Positions 17,450 to 26,091 of a stretch of DNA of 55,036 nt are shown in pieces. Source of the DNA: Pseudomonadota bacterium. Its GTDB lineage: Bacteria > Pseudomonadota > Gammaproteobacteria > Burkholderiales > Rhodocyclaceae. The notes under the pieces are model-generated. The model was not told the origin of the DNA. It searched no databases and worked only from the letters and a program-made list of their open reading frames with translations. A program made the position numbers and the translations under genes. Location of the stretch: positions 1 through 55,036 of the forward strand of contig JAKJFA010000007.1 in assembly GCA_022705135.1 (NCBI GenBank), read 5' to 3'. How positions within the stretch are numbered: the stretch's first letter is position 1; each line of letters starts with the position of its first letter.

Positions 17450-18343
17450 TTATCCACGAGACGGCCAGCAACGCGGATCGATCAGTTGGGCATCATCGAT
17501 AGCAAATTCGGCGCAATCCAAAGCGGCGGACTGATCAAAGGCGGCGATGCATTCCTGCAAATGCCGCAGCGAATTGACTCCGACCAAAACAATCCCGACT
17601 TCCGCCAACCGGGCAACGAAACCCAGCGCAGCCGCCAAAGGCGAAACATTCGCCGCTTGCAGCCTATCCAAATAGCACTCATGATGTCCGGCCATGGCTA
17701 CAAAATGCGCTGGCAAATCGTGGGTTTGCATCAACAGGATGCCTTGCAGAAACACCGAGCGCACATGGATTTCCACACCGGCATCATGCAACATGGCCAA
17801 GGTACCGTTGGCAATCAGGCGCTGGTCGTAAACGCTGACCGGCAACTGCATGACATCAAAACGATAACGTTCGAGCAGACGGTCGATTTGCGGACGGTCA
17901 TACACCGAAACGCCGACGCGGGCAATCAGCCCCCGCTGCTTCCATTCCATCAATTGCGCATAAAGCGCCTCGCCGCCAGGAACAAGCAGATCATCGGCAT
18001 GGTGCACCAGCACCGTATCAATGCTTGGCTGGCGCAAGCGGCGTAGCGAAGCCTGAAAGGTTTCCGCCACCTTTTGTGCGTCTTCACCGGTAATGTTCGG
18101 GCGCCTGACCGGAATCGTCTTGGTCACGATCCTGAATGACGAAGCAGCCGGCAATTGCTCGCCGAGCACCAGTTCACTGCTGCCGTAGGCCGCCGCCGTA
18201 TCCAGCACTTTCAACCCGGCTTTCGCCGCAAAATCGAGGATGGCAGAGACTTCTTCCGCACCGACCTGCCCTTCGCTATTGGCAATGCCATAATCCAGCC
18301 CGAACTGGACGGTTCCCAATCCCAAGCGGCTACGGTCAGGCAT
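17450..18343 (-). CDS. Aldo/keto reductase
   Basis: 297 residues, TIM-barrel AKR. N-terminal GLGTVQFGLDYG, the catalytic tetrad candidates Asp48, Tyr53, Lys75 and His114/115 are in their expected order, and the C-terminal VGVNSLRHL resembles the NADPH-phosphate site. Proteins of this kind recur beside SpsF genes in glycan clusters, where their reaction has not been generally assigned. It overlaps pseC by 8 bases. Reduction of a keto group in the sugar or a substituent is the plain reading; the exact substrate is unknown. Confidence 0.8.
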   Translation of the reverse strand: MPDRSRLGLGTVQFGLDYGIANSEGQVGAEEVSAILDFAAKAGLKVLDTAAAYGSSELVLGEQLPAASSFRIVTKTIPVRRPNITGEDAQKVAETFQASLRRLRQPSIDTVLVHHADDLLVPGGEALYAQLMEWKQRGLIARVGVSVYDRPQIDRLLERYRFDVMQLPVSVYDQRLIANGTLAMLHDAGVEIHVRSVFLQGILLMQTHDLPAHFVAMAGHHECYLDRLQAANVSPLAAALGFVARLAEVGIVLVGVNSLRHLQECIAAFDQSAALDCAEFAIDDAQLIDPRCWPSRG

Positions 18344-19508
18344 GCGTACTCACCTCCAGCGCTTCGGCCAGACTTTCAATGACGAAATCCTGTTGCGCTT
18401 CAGTCATTGCCGAAAACATCGGCAAGCTGATGGCTTCTGCATAATAGCGTTCCGCCTCTGGAAAGTCGCCCGCCGCAAAGCCCAGCGCCCGGTAATAAGG
18501 CTGGGTATGCACCGGAATGTAATGCACATTGACCCCAATGCCAGTGGCGCGCAGCGCGGCAAAAACCTCAGCCCGGTTCTTGCCGCAGCGCTGCGGGTCA
18601 ATACGGATGGGGTAAAGATGATGCGCCGACTGCGCCCAATCCGGCTGTTTCTGAAGCGAAATGGGCCAGTCACGGAAAACTTCATCATAGCGCGCCACCC
18701 GATCACGCCGCCGCGCCAGGAATTCGTCGAGACGACTCATCTGGCTGAAGCCCAAAGCCGCCTGCATGTCGGTAATGCGATAATTGTAGCCCAGATCCAG
18801 TTGTTCGTAATACCAGTCACCCTGCGATGGCCCGGTCATCTTGGCCGTATCGCGGGTGATGCCATGGCTGCGCAACAACCCGAGCTGCTCATGCAGATCA
18901 GCGCGCCGGGTGAAAAGCAAGCCGCCTTCGCCGGTCGTCATGATTTTGACCGGATGAAAGCTGAACACCGTGATCTCGGAATAGGTACAAGCGCCCGTGC
19001 GTTCCTGCCGGTATTGAGCGCCCACAGCATGCGAGGCGTCCTCAATCACGGCAAAGTCATAACGCTTGGCCAACTCGGCAATTGCCGCCATATCGCAGGG
19101 CTGGCCGGCAAAATGGACAGGGACCACGATATCCGGCAGAGTGCCTTCCCGCTCGGCTTGTTCCAGCTTGGTCTGCAGTGCCGCCACGCTCATGTTGAGC
19201 GTTTCCGGATCGATATCGACAAAGTCGACTTCAGCACCGCAATAGCGCGCGCAATTGGCCGAAGCCACAAAAGTATTGGGCGAAGTCCACAAGCGCCCGC
19301 CCGCCCCCAGACCAAGCGCCCGGCAGGCGATATGCAGGGCCGAGGTGGCACTGTTGACCGCGACAGCATGGGCTACGCCGCAGTATTCGGCCATCGCTTT
19401 TTCAAAACGCGGAATCGCCGGTCCCTGTGTCAGGAAATCTGAACGCAGGACAGCCTCAACTGCCGCGATATCGCTCTCGCTGATGTCCTGCCGACCGTAG
19501 GGAATCAT
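18336..19508 (-). CDS. pseC: UDP-4-amino-4,6-dideoxy-N-acetyl-beta-L-altrosamine transaminase
   Basis: DegT/AryC-type sugar aminotransferase, 390 residues, second step of the pseudaminic route: it aminates C4 of the PseB product using glutamate and PLP. It begins MIPYGRQDIS like PseC. The PLP lysine is Lys188 in SFHPVKIMTTGEGG, and IEDASHAVGA supplies the cofactor-binding Asp. ATG 19508 shares one base with the pseB stop (TGATG); the frame is open upstream only inside pseB. No sign of degradation. Confidence 0.93.
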   Translation of the reverse strand: MIPYGRQDISESDIAAVEAVLRSDFLTQGPAIPRFEKAMAEYCGVAHAVAVNSATSALHIACRALGLGAGGRLWTSPNTFVASANCARYCGAEVDFVDIDPETLNMSVAALQTKLEQAEREGTLPDIVVPVHFAGQPCDMAAIAELAKRYDFAVIEDASHAVGAQYRQERTGACTYSEITVFSFHPVKIMTTGEGGLLFTRRADLHEQLGLLRSHGITRDTAKMTGPSQGDWYYEQLDLGYNYRITDMQAALGFSQMSRLDEFLARRRDRVARYDEVFRDWPISLQKQPDWAQSAHHLYPIRIDPQRCGKNRAEVFAALRATGIGVNVHYIPVHTQPYYRALGFAAGDFPEAERYYAEAISLPMFSAMTEAQQDFVIESLAEALEVSTHA

Positions 19509-20506
19509 CAAATGCTTCCGATCTTTTCGCGATTGGCGGCGATCCACTGCTGCAGCATTTCGACCGTCATCCATTCCCGGTTGTTGTCCGAGCAATAGCT
19601 GAAATCGGCGGGCACCAGTTCGCCGTCATTGATCCGCTCGGGATCCTTGCTCCAATTATGGATGGCCGGCAGGATTTTGTAATGGCCGGCATAGCTGTAG
19701 GTATGCAGCGCATCTTCCGGGCTGATCATCTGCTCATGCAGCTTTTCTCCCGGCCGAATGCCGATGATTTCATGGCGAGCCTCGGGAGCGACGGCTCTTG
19801 CAACATCGGCAACCCGCATCGACGGGATTTTCTTGACGTAGATTTCACCACCGACCATATCGTCGAAGGCATGCCAGACCAACTCCACGCCCTGCTCCAG
19901 CGTAATCATGAAGCGTGTCATGCGATCATCGGTAATCGGCAACACGCCTTTGTCCGCCAGTGAAAGAAACAAGGGAATGATCGAGCCGCGCGAACCCATG
20001 ACATTGCCGTAACGCACCACGGCAAAACGCGTATCGCCCTTGCCGGCATAAGAATTGCCGGCGATAAACAATTTGTCCGAGGTCAGCTTGGTAGCACCGT
20101 AGAGATTCGAAGGGCTGCTGGCCTTGTCGGTGGAAAGCGCCACCACCCGCTTGACGCCACAGTCGATGCAGGCGTCGATCAGATTCATGGCGCCGTTGAT
20201 GTTGGTCTTGACGCATTCGAAGGGGTTGTATTCGGCCGTCGGCACAATCTTGGTCGCGGCTGCATGCACGACGTAATCGATGCCATTCAAGGCACGCGCC
20301 AAGCGATCCTTGTCGCGCACATCACCGATGAAAAAACGTACCCGTTCATCGTTCCCATACCGCTTGGCCATCTCCCACTGCTTCATCTCGTCGCGGGAAT
20401 AAATGACCAGCCGGCGCGGGTTGTATTTGGCCAGCGTCATCGGCACAAAGGTATGGCCGAAGGAGCCGGTGCCGCCTGTAATCAAAATGGATGAATTTTT
20501 CAGCAT
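19508..20506 (-). CDS. pseB: UDP-N-acetylglucosamine 4,6-dehydratase (inverting)
   Basis: 332 residues. First committed step: UDP-GlcNAc is dehydrated with C5 inversion. The cofactor motif GGTGSFG lies at 11-17. The active-site residues known from Helicobacter FlaA1/PseB are visible: Asp127-Lys128 in ALSTDKAS, and Tyr136/Lys140 in YGATK. The start has an AAGGA-containing leader just after the epimerase gene (48-base gap). It is immediately followed by pseC, the usual order. Product and substrate are inferred from family identity, which is unambiguous. Confidence 0.94.
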   Translation of the reverse strand: MLKNSSILITGGTGSFGHTFVPMTLAKYNPRRLVIYSRDEMKQWEMAKRYGNDERVRFFIGDVRDKDRLARALNGIDYVVHAAATKIVPTAEYNPFECVKTNINGAMNLIDACIDCGVKRVVALSTDKASSPSNLYGATKLTSDKLFIAGNSYAGKGDTRFAVVRYGNVMGSRGSIIPLFLSLADKGVLPITDDRMTRFMITLEQGVELVWHAFDDMVGGEIYVKKIPSMRVADVARAVAPEARHEIIGIRPGEKLHEQMISPEDALHTYSYAGHYKILPAIHNWSKDPERINDGELVPADFSYCSDNNREWMTVEMLQQWIAANREKIGSI

Positions 20507-20554
20507 TATTTTCCTTCTCCCGGAATCATGCAGCGCATCCCTTGAAACATCCTG

Positions 20555-21625
20555 TCAACGGGAATGCCTGACATACCACGCCATGGCTTCACGAATTCCG
20601 TCAGCAATGCGGTGGCTCGGCGCATAACCCAGCAAACGCTCCGCTTTACCGATATCTGCCAGGGAATGGCGCACATCGCCTGCCCGAAATTCGCGGTACA
20701 CCGGATTTCTCGGCTTTGATTCGCAATGCACTGCCAGATGCTCGCCGATCTGCCTGTATAACTCGTTCAATGTCGTGCGATCACCGACCGCAATGTTGTA
20801 AACTTGATTGACTGCTGCCTCATCTGTAGCCGTCGCCGCCAGCAGATTGGCCTGGACAGCATTGTCGATGTAGCAGAAATCGCGGCTGGTTTCGCCATCA
20901 CCGTTGATATAAACGGTTTCGTCCTTGAGCATGGCCGCGATCCACTTCGGAATCACTGCCGCATACGCCCCGTCTGGGTCCTGACGCGGACCGAAAATAT
21001 TGAAATAACGCAGACCGACAGTATTGAAGCCATACGCCCGGGCAAAAACATCGGCATACAACTCATTGACGTACTTGGTCACTGCATAGGGTGACAAGGG
21101 TTTGCCGATCTTGTCCTCGACCTTGGGCAAGCCGGGATGATCACCATAGGTGGAACTGCTCGCCGCATAAACAAAGTTTTTCGCCCCGGCATCGCGCGCT
21201 GCCACCAGCATATGCAGAAAACCGTCGATATTGCTCTGGTTGGTCAGAACCGGATCTTCCAGGCTGCGCGGAACCGAGCCCAGCGCTGCCTGATGCAGCA
21301 CATAATCGACCGTTCCCAATTCGCTTCCCGACCACCACATCGTCTTACGGCAGGTTTCCAGATCACGGATATCTCCTTCGATGAAATGGAAACGAGCCCA
21401 TTGTTCTTGACTGACTGCGGCCTGCACTTCGTCGAGATTACGCTGAGAGCCCGTCGAGAAATTATCCAACCCCACCACACGCTGGTTCAGCTTGAGCAGG
21501 GTTTCGAGCAGATTGCTGCCGATAAAGCCAGCCACGCCGGTCACCAGCCAGATTTTGGGTTCAGCCAGAAGCTTCTGTTTGCAGCGCTCAAATACGGTCA
21601 TGTTCAAATTCGGCATGTGCGCCAA
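20555..21625 (-). CDS. UDP-N-acetylhexosamine 4-epimerase (WbpP/TviC-like)
   Basis: Extended SDR of about 348-356 residues that interconverts UDP-GlcNAc/UDP-GalNAc or their uronic acids. From the ATG at 21601, GVAGFIG lies at 22-28 and the catalytic YAVTK has Tyr172/Lys176. The start is uncertain: TTG 21625 sits 6 bases after a good AGGAG site (21632-21636), while ATG 21601 gives the usual family N-terminus but has no ribosome site, and ATG 21616 is also in frame. This is the first gene after the ops element. Together with the dehydrogenase at 22476 it resembles the TviB/TviC (WbpO/WbpP) pair that makes UDP-GalNAc uronate. Confidence 0.87.
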   Translation of the reverse strand: MAHMPNLNMTVFERCKQKLLAEPKIWLVTGVAGFIGSNLLETLLKLNQRVVGLDNFSTGSQRNLDEVQAAVSQEQWARFHFIEGDIRDLETCRKTMWWSGSELGTVDYVLHQAALGSVPRSLEDPVLTNQSNIDGFLHMLVAARDAGAKNFVYAASSSTYGDHPGLPKVEDKIGKPLSPYAVTKYVNELYADVFARAYGFNTVGLRYFNIFGPRQDPDGAYAAVIPKWIAAMLKDETVYINGDGETSRDFCYIDNAVQANLLAATATDEAAVNQVYNIAVGDRTTLNELYRQIGEHLAVHCESKPRNPVYREFRAGDVRHSLADIGKAERLLGYAPSHRIADGIREAMAWYVRHSR

Positions 21626-21655
21626 ACTGCGCTCCTGAAAAAATACGGGAAAACC

Positions 21656-21667
21656 CACGCTACCGCC
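21656..21667 (-). promoter_or_regulatory. ops element (RfaH recruitment site)
   Basis: Reading the minus strand, the 12 bases are GGCGGTAGCGTG, an exact match to the core of the enterobacterial operon polarity suppressor. They are followed by a weak GTGGG-TTTT-CCCGT hairpin (21645-21658) and a run of six T (21638-21643), in the same sense as the operon. This is the layout of a pause site in which the exposed non-template strand recruits RfaH. It lies between the rfaH-like gene and the first sugar gene. The exact 12-base identity next to an RfaH homologue makes chance unlikely; function is inferred. Confidence 0.85.
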
Positions 21668-21795
21668 ATGCCGTATCACGATCAGCAAGCGCGGTCAGAA
21701 GATCATTCGGAGGTTCTGCAACCGCCTGCAACAGACGGTCGGCGAGCAAGCATTTTGCCACAAGCACCCCAGCCGGGTAACAAATGCAGCCCGAT

Positions 21796-22293
21796 TCAGC
21801 CCACCTTGCGCAAATTCACCGGCGCAATATGCATCGTCACCGGCTTGCTGAGCATTTCAAGCAGAACCATGGCCCGGCTTTCGCCATTGCTCATCTGGTA
21901 AACCACCTCGATGCCAGCAAAAGGCCCATTCGTCACCACCACACGATCTCCGGGTTTAAACAGGCGCAACGGCTGTTTCGCGCCGGCATTGTCCTGAAGC
22001 CGCAAGGTATCGATCAAACACGGAGCGACTTTGGCCGGCTCGGTGCCAAAAGTCACCAAGCGACTCACACCCCTGGTTGAACGGATGGGTCCCCAACTTT
22101 TACCTGAAGCCCCCGCATCCAGCCTAATGAACAAATAGCGGGGGAAAAGCGGCTCCTCAACCACAGCAAGGCCACCTTGCCGGATTTTTTCCGTTGGAAG
22201 GAGAGGCAAATAGCATTCATAACCTTGTTGTTCAAGATTCAACAAGGCTGTTTTTTCCTGCCGCGGTTTGGTATGGACAACGTACCAATGCAT
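21796..22293 (-). CDS. rfaH: RfaH-like NusG-family transcription antiterminator
   Basis: 165 residues, RfaH length. The N-terminal NGN domain carries EEPLFPRYLFIRLD (46-59) and STRGVSRLVTFG (72-83), both closely matching E. coli RfaH, where the TRGV region helps recognise ops DNA. The C-terminal KOW domain starts at about 113 with KPGDRVVV. ATG 22293 follows AGGTGA by 7 bases; upstream in-frame starts lack a site. RfaH rides on RNA polymerase past ops, blocks pausing and Rho, and can recruit ribosomes. Here it is the first gene of the same-strand array it would control. Confidence 0.88.
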   Translation of the reverse strand: MHWYVVHTKPRQEKTALLNLEQQGYECYLPLLPTEKIRQGGLAVVEEPLFPRYLFIRLDAGASGKSWGPIRSTRGVSRLVTFGTEPAKVAPCLIDTLRLQDNAGAKQPLRLFKPGDRVVVTNGPFAGIEVVYQMSNGESRAMVLLEMLSKPVTMHIAPVNLRKVG

Positions 22294-22475
22294 CCTGTGA
22301 TCACCTGTCATGAGAAGCAAAACGTCACTGACAAAACGCTTGGTCTTGCCCTTCAAAAGAGTTTTAATTTTAACATGTTGCCTGTATTTTTCCTCGCTTC
22401 TCTTTGCAAGCCTGCTGGCCACATGAAATAATTCCCGACCTTCAAAATTCAGCAAAATCCATCGTCAGGATCATC
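22294..22475. other. Divergent intergenic region between rfaH and the dehydrogenase gene
   Basis: 182 bases, rich in A+T in its middle (around 22355-22395), between divergent genes. It must hold promoters for both directions, yet I find no convincing -35/-10 pair with proper spacing on either strand; TTAAAAT on the minus strand is only a possible -10. No hairpin with a T-run was seen. Confidence 0.4.
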
Positions 22476-24122
22476 ATGTCAGCCACCTTAGCCAATACTT
22501 CCACTTCACCACACGGCGAAACTTTCGCGCTGCCCGACCCCGCCGAATACGCTGCCGAATACGAGCGCATTCGTGTTCTGGCCGAAACCGCCCGCGCCAA
22601 AGGACAGGAAGTGGTGGTCGTTATGGGCATCGGTTTCGTCGGTGCTGTCATGGCCGCCATCGTGGCTGACTGCGAAGACAAAAACGGCAAGCCCAGCAAA
22701 TTCGTCATCGGCGTCGACCTGCCCTGGCCCAAGGTGTTCTGGAAAATCCCGATGCTTAATCGTGGCGAATCGCCGGTCAAAGCGGAAGACCCCCAGGTCG
22801 ACGTCCTCATCCGCCGTTGCGTGCTGGGAAAGAAAACGCTGATCGCCACCTACAACAACAAGGTGCTCGATCTGGCTGACTGCGTCGTCATCGACGTGCA
22901 GTGCGATTTCCTGAAGCAGGAACTGGGCAACATGAAATCCGGCGAGTGCGACATGGCCGCGCTGGAAGCGACGATGAAAACCATCGGCCAGAATATCCAG
23001 CCGCATTGTCTGACCCTGATCGAAACCACCGTCGCCCCCGGCACCACCGAATTCGTCGCCTGGCCGATTCTTAAAAAAGCCTTTGCCGCTCGCGGGCTCG
23101 ATGCGGTGCCATTGCTGGCCCACTCCTACGAGCGCGTCATGCCCGGTCGCGAGTATGTCGCCAGTATCCGCGACTTCTGGCGCGTCTGCTCCGGCTGTGA
23201 TGATGCGGCGCGGGTGCGTGTCGAGAAATTCCTGCGCGAAGTGCTGAATACCGAAAAATTTCCGCTTACGGTCATGGATCGACCAATTGAATCGGAAACC
23301 GCCAAGATCGTCGAAAACAGCTATCGCGCCACCATTCTTGCCTATCTGCACGAATGGTCGCTATTTGCCGAACGCAACGGCGTCGACCTAATTAAGGTCA
23401 TCAACGCCATCAAGATGCGGCCGACGCACAGCAACATGATCTTCCCCGGCCCCGGCATTGGCGGCTATTGCCTGCCGAAGGACGGCGGCCTGGGTTATTG
23501 GGCCTACAAGCACATTCTCGGCTTTGAGGATGGCGACAAGATCTTCCGCATCACGCCGGTCGCCATCGACATCAACGACACCCGCGCCCTGCATGTGGCC
23601 GAAATGACCCGTGACGCGCTGCGCAACATGGATCGCTATATTGCCGCCTCGCGCATCCTGATTGCCGGCGCCTCCTACCGCCAGGACGTGGGCGATACGC
23701 GCTACAGCGGTTCAGAACTGGTGGTGCGCAAGCTCACCGAAATGGGCGCCGAAATGAAGGTACACGATCCCTATGTCGAGGACTGGTGGGAATTCACCGA
23801 TCAGGACAACGCCAATCTTTCCTGGAAACGTTTCTTCCGCAATCAGGACGAGTTGTCCAACCTGCAAATGGAACCCGATTTGCAGCAGGCCATGCACGAC
23901 ATCGACGCCTTGGTGCTCGCCGTGCCGCACGAAGCCTACCGCAAGCTGACACCGGAACAGGTCGTCCAGGCGGCAGGTCACCCGATTGCGATCATCGACT
24001 GCTTCGGTATGCTGGGCGACGCCACCATCACGCGCTATTTCGAGCTGGGCTGCGAAGTAAAGGGCTTGGGCCGCGGCCACGTCCAGCGCATCAAAAAATC
24101 GGTGCAGAAACGCAAGGGATAG
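22476..24122 (+). CDS. UDP-glucose/GDP-mannose dehydrogenase family protein, long form
   Basis: 548 residues, against about 420-450 for typical WbpO/TviB/WecC. It likely oxidises C6 of a UDP-HexNAc to the uronate in two NAD-dependent steps. Cofactor motif GIGFVG (51-56), substrate-binding Lys277 in ETAKIVENSYRA, and catalytic Cys332 in GPGIGGYCLPKD are present. The extra length comes from about 45 N-terminal residues, a longer loop after the first helix (66-95) and an insert near 430-470 (WWEFTDQD...FFRNQDE). ATG 22476 follows AGGA by 5 bases. Its stop is separated from the convergent tyrA stop by one base. Confidence 0.82.
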   Translation: MSATLANTSTSPHGETFALPDPAEYAAEYERIRVLAETARAKGQEVVVVMGIGFVGAVMAAIVADCEDKNGKPSKFVIGVDLPWPKVFWKIPMLNRGESPVKAEDPQVDVLIRRCVLGKKTLIATYNNKVLDLADCVVIDVQCDFLKQELGNMKSGECDMAALEATMKTIGQNIQPHCLTLIETTVAPGTTEFVAWPILKKAFAARGLDAVPLLAHSYERVMPGREYVASIRDFWRVCSGCDDAARVRVEKFLREVLNTEKFPLTVMDRPIESETAKIVENSYRATILAYLHEWSLFAERNGVDLIKVINAIKMRPTHSNMIFPGPGIGGYCLPKDGGLGYWAYKHILGFEDGDKIFRITPVAIDINDTRALHVAEMTRDALRNMDRYIAASRILIAGASYRQDVGDTRYSGSELVVRKLTEMGAEMKVHDPYVEDWWEFTDQDNANLSWKRFFRNQDELSNLQMEPDLQQAMHDIDALVLAVPHEAYRKLTPEQVVQAAGHPIAIIDCFGMLGDATITRYFELGCEVKGLGRGHVQRIKKSVQKRKG

Positions 24123-24123
24123 G

Positions 24124-24993
24124 TTACTGGTCTGAGGCCCATTCCCGCCGCACCTGTCGCGCCAGCGAAAAGACCTGCTGCAGCCTTTCACCGTCGTTTC
24201 CCAGCAAAGCTGAACGGAGTTCGTCCAGCTCCTGCGTATAACGCTCCAGCTCTTGCAAAATCGCCGCCCGATTGGCAAGGCAAATATCCCGCCACATTTC
24301 CGGGTGGCTCGCCGCAATGCGGGTGAAGTCGCGGAAGCCCGAGGCTGCAAAAGTGAAAAACATCTCGCTGTCTTCGCGCACCGCCAGATCGTGCACCAAA
24401 GCAAACGACAACAGATGTGGCAGATGGCTGACGGCGGCAAAGACACGGTCGTGGTATTCCGGCGTCAGCTCGTAAATATCAGCGCCGCACAGCGCCCAAG
24501 CGCGTTTGACCCGATCCAGCGTTTCGTCGTCGTTTTCTTCCAGCGGCGTCACCACCACTTTCTTGCCCTGATAGAGATCATGGCGCGCGGCTGACGGGCC
24601 GCTGTTTTCCGCCCCGGCAATGGGGTGCGCCGGAACAAACTGAGCAATTTTGTCGCCAAAGGCCGCTCTCGCCGCCGCCACAACGTCGCATTTAGTGCTG
24701 CCGCCATCGGTAACGATGGTCTGCGGCCCGAGATAGGGCGCAATGCGTTCCATGATGCCCGGCATCTGCGCCACCGGCGTCGCAATCAGCACCAGATCGG
24801 CATCGCCCATCTCATGCGCCGGATTGATGCCGGCACGGTCAATCAGCCCAAGCTCCAGCGCCTCCTGCAAACTAGCCGGAGTACGGCCAAACGCCACCAC
24901 TTCGTCCACCGCCCGGGCGGATTTCAGCGCCAAAGCGAAAGAGCCGCCGATCAGGCCGGCGCCGAAAATGGCGACTTTGCCAAACTCAGACAT
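24124..24993 (-). CDS. tyrA: Prephenate (arogenate) dehydrogenase
   Basis: Oxidative decarboxylation of prephenate or arogenate in tyrosine synthesis. 289 residues: NAD(P)-binding GAGLIGGS (11-18), then the helical dimerisation domain with the conserved VPAHPIAGAENSG and the later AVSHLPHLLSFAL. There is no chorismate mutase or ACT domain, as usual for stand-alone TyrA. Its ATG shares a base with the hisC stop (TAATG). In most betaproteobacteria aroA follows; here the gene ends against a convergent dehydrogenase. Confidence 0.93.
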   Translation of the reverse strand: MSEFGKVAIFGAGLIGGSFALALKSARAVDEVVAFGRTPASLQEALELGLIDRAGINPAHEMGDADLVLIATPVAQMPGIMERIAPYLGPQTIVTDGGSTKCDVVAAARAAFGDKIAQFVPAHPIAGAENSGPSAARHDLYQGKKVVVTPLEENDDETLDRVKRAWALCGADIYELTPEYHDRVFAAVSHLPHLLSFALVHDLAVREDSEMFFTFAASGFRDFTRIAASHPEMWRDICLANRAAILQELERYTQELDELRSALLGNDGERLQQVFSLARQVRREWASDQ

Positions 24994-26081
24994 TACAGCG
25001 CCTTGGCCAACGCCTGCAGGAAAATGGCGTTTTCCGGCTCGGTGCCAATGGTCACGCGCAGCCAGTCGGGCAGGCCATAGCCGGCAATCGGGCGAACAAT
25101 CACCCCCTGCTGCAACAATTTCTGGTTCACTGCCGCCGCTTTTTCCATCTTGAAGGTAACGAAATTGCCGTGCGAGGGAATATGTTCCAGCCCCAACCGC
25201 TTCAAGCCGGCAATGATCTGCTCCATGCCGCGGCGGTTCAGCTCGTAGCTCTCGGCGACAAACACATGATCCTCCAGCCCGGCAATCGCTGCCGCCAAGG
25301 CCAGATTATTGACATTGAAGGGCTGACGCACGCGGTTCATCAGGTCAGCCACTTGCGGCGCAGCCAAAGCGTAGCCAATGCGCAGGCCGGCCAGACCGTA
25401 AATCTTGGAGAAGGTCCGGGTGATGACCAGATTGGGGAAATCCTTGATCCACTGCGCCGCATCCTGACGCTCTGAAGGCGGCAGATAGTCGTTATAGGCT
25501 TCGTCCAGCACCACAATGACATCGGCCGGCACCTTCGCCATGAAGGCGCGTACTTCGGCATAAGGCAGGAAGGTGCCAGTTGGATTATTGGGGTTGGCAA
25601 TCCAGATAATGCGGGTATCGGGCCGGATAGCGGCCAGCATGGCATCGAGGTCATGACCAAAATTCTTCGCTGGCACCGCGATCAATTCAGCACCTGTCGA
25701 TAGCGTCGCCAGCGGATAAACGGCAAAAGCGTGCTGCGCGAATACCGCCGAACGGCCAGGCGCCAGAAACACACGGGCGATCAAGTCAAGCACGTCGTTG
25801 GAGCCATTGCCCAGCACCACCTGCTCCATGCCCAGGGCACTCACCGAAGAGACGGCTTGAATCAACTCAAACTGGTCGGGATAACGGGCGACTCCGGAAA
25901 GTTCCCTTTCCACTGCTTTTTGCGCCTTGGGACTCATACCCAAAGGGTTTTCGTTGGAGGCCAGCTTGACGATTTTTTCCACCGGCAAGCCCATTTCACG
26001 GGCCAGTTCAGTAATCGGCTTGCCTGGCTGATAGGGCGAGATGGAGCGAATGTAGGACAAAGAACAATCCATTAAACTCAT
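24993..26081 (-). CDS. hisC: Histidinol-phosphate aminotransferase
   Basis: 362 residues, class I/II PLP fold. IANPNNPTGT (161-170), Asp193 in LDEAYNDY and PLP-binding Lys226 in TRTFSKIYGL with the following RIGYAL are all typical. In this pheA-tyrA context HisC probably also serves as an aromatic aminotransferase for phenylalanine and tyrosine, as known in several bacteria. AGGAAG lies 6 bases before ATG 26081. A 10-base gap separates it from pheA. Confidence 0.93.
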   Translation of the reverse strand: MSLMDCSLSYIRSISPYQPGKPITELAREMGLPVEKIVKLASNENPLGMSPKAQKAVERELSGVARYPDQFELIQAVSSVSALGMEQVVLGNGSNDVLDLIARVFLAPGRSAVFAQHAFAVYPLATLSTGAELIAVPAKNFGHDLDAMLAAIRPDTRIIWIANPNNPTGTFLPYAEVRAFMAKVPADVIVVLDEAYNDYLPPSERQDAAQWIKDFPNLVITRTFSKIYGLAGLRIGYALAAPQVADLMNRVRQPFNVNNLALAAAIAGLEDHVFVAESYELNRRGMEQIIAGLKRLGLEHIPSHGNFVTFKMEKAAAVNQKLLQQGVIVRPIAGYGLPDWLRVTIGTEPENAIFLQALAKAL

Positions 26082-26091
26082 AATAACTTCC

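Noticed and set aside
1..22293. Mobile element or phage origin of the glycan island
   Set aside because: No transposase, integrase, attachment repeats or tRNA boundary was found; only a local GC drop hints at transfer.
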